Shown here in pieces: positions 14,175 to 14,177 of a stretch of DNA of 14,177 nt (its first letter is position 1; every line of letters starts with the position of its first letter). The stretch is from an uncultured Porphyromonadaceae bacterium (GTDB lineage Bacteria > Bacteroidota > Bacteroidia > Bacteroidales > Muribaculaceae). The stretch spans positions 1-14,177 of the forward strand of contig URII01000058.1 of NCBI GenBank assembly GCA_900547825.1. The letters run 5' to 3'. A model generated the notes under the pieces. The model worked only from the letters and a program-made list of their open reading frames with translations. It searched no databases and was not told the origin of the DNA. Position numbers and translations under genes: made by a program.

Positions 14175-14177
14175 TGG

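Noticed and set aside
14133..14177. Start of a CRISPR or tandem-repeat array
   Set aside because: Only two 9-bp copies 23 bp apart are visible, too short and too few to call an array.

Overview
The window looks like the chromosome of a gut Bacteroidales bacterium, most likely Muribaculaceae-like. The evidence is: several Bacteroidetes-type promoters (TTG about 19 bp before TAnnTTTG) and no clear Shine-Dalgarno sites; a large secreted CotH protein with starch-binding-like modules and a sorting-type C-terminus; and a right end carrying genes typical of Bacteroides conjugative elements. No rRNA, tRNA, CRISPR array, integrase or transposase is visible.

Layout. (1) Positions 1-841, minus strand: an NlpC/P60 cell-wall peptidase lipoprotein whose C-terminus runs off the window. 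(2) 842-1062: a divergent promoter region. (3) 1063-6606, plus: an 1847-residue secreted protein with two CotH-kinase-like domains and two starch-binding-like modules, closed by a strong terminator. (4) 6726-10391, plus: a tightly packed operon of GT2 glycosyltransferase, DegT-family sugar aminotransferase, HAD phosphatase-like protein and a polytopic WecA/TagO-type sugar-phosphate transferase. It probably makes a nucleotide amino sugar, loads it on undecaprenyl phosphate and extends it for a surface glycan. (5) 10400-12051, minus: a bile-acid:sodium-symporter-family transporter followed by a Crp/Fnr-family regulator, convergent with the glycan operon. (6) 12052-12648: a 597-bp spacer holding several promoter-like motifs on both strands and a large nested inverted repeat with a possible pseudoknot. 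(7) 12649-14168, plus: two genes of conjugative-element type, the first a DUF4121 family member, the second unrecognised.

The most unusual feature is the structured segment at 12460-12629 in front of the DUF4121 gene. Five helices (39 bp in all) nest around a 12-bp GC-rich hairpin. Eight loop bases are perfectly complementary to the single strand 3' of that hairpin, as expected for an H-type pseudoknot. It could be a regulatory leader RNA, a separate ncRNA or a DNA structure of the mobile element; the sequence alone does not decide. A chromosome/mobile-element boundary probably lies between about 12130 and 12460, and the last 45 bases show a palindrome, a direct repeat and a possible reading-frame switch.
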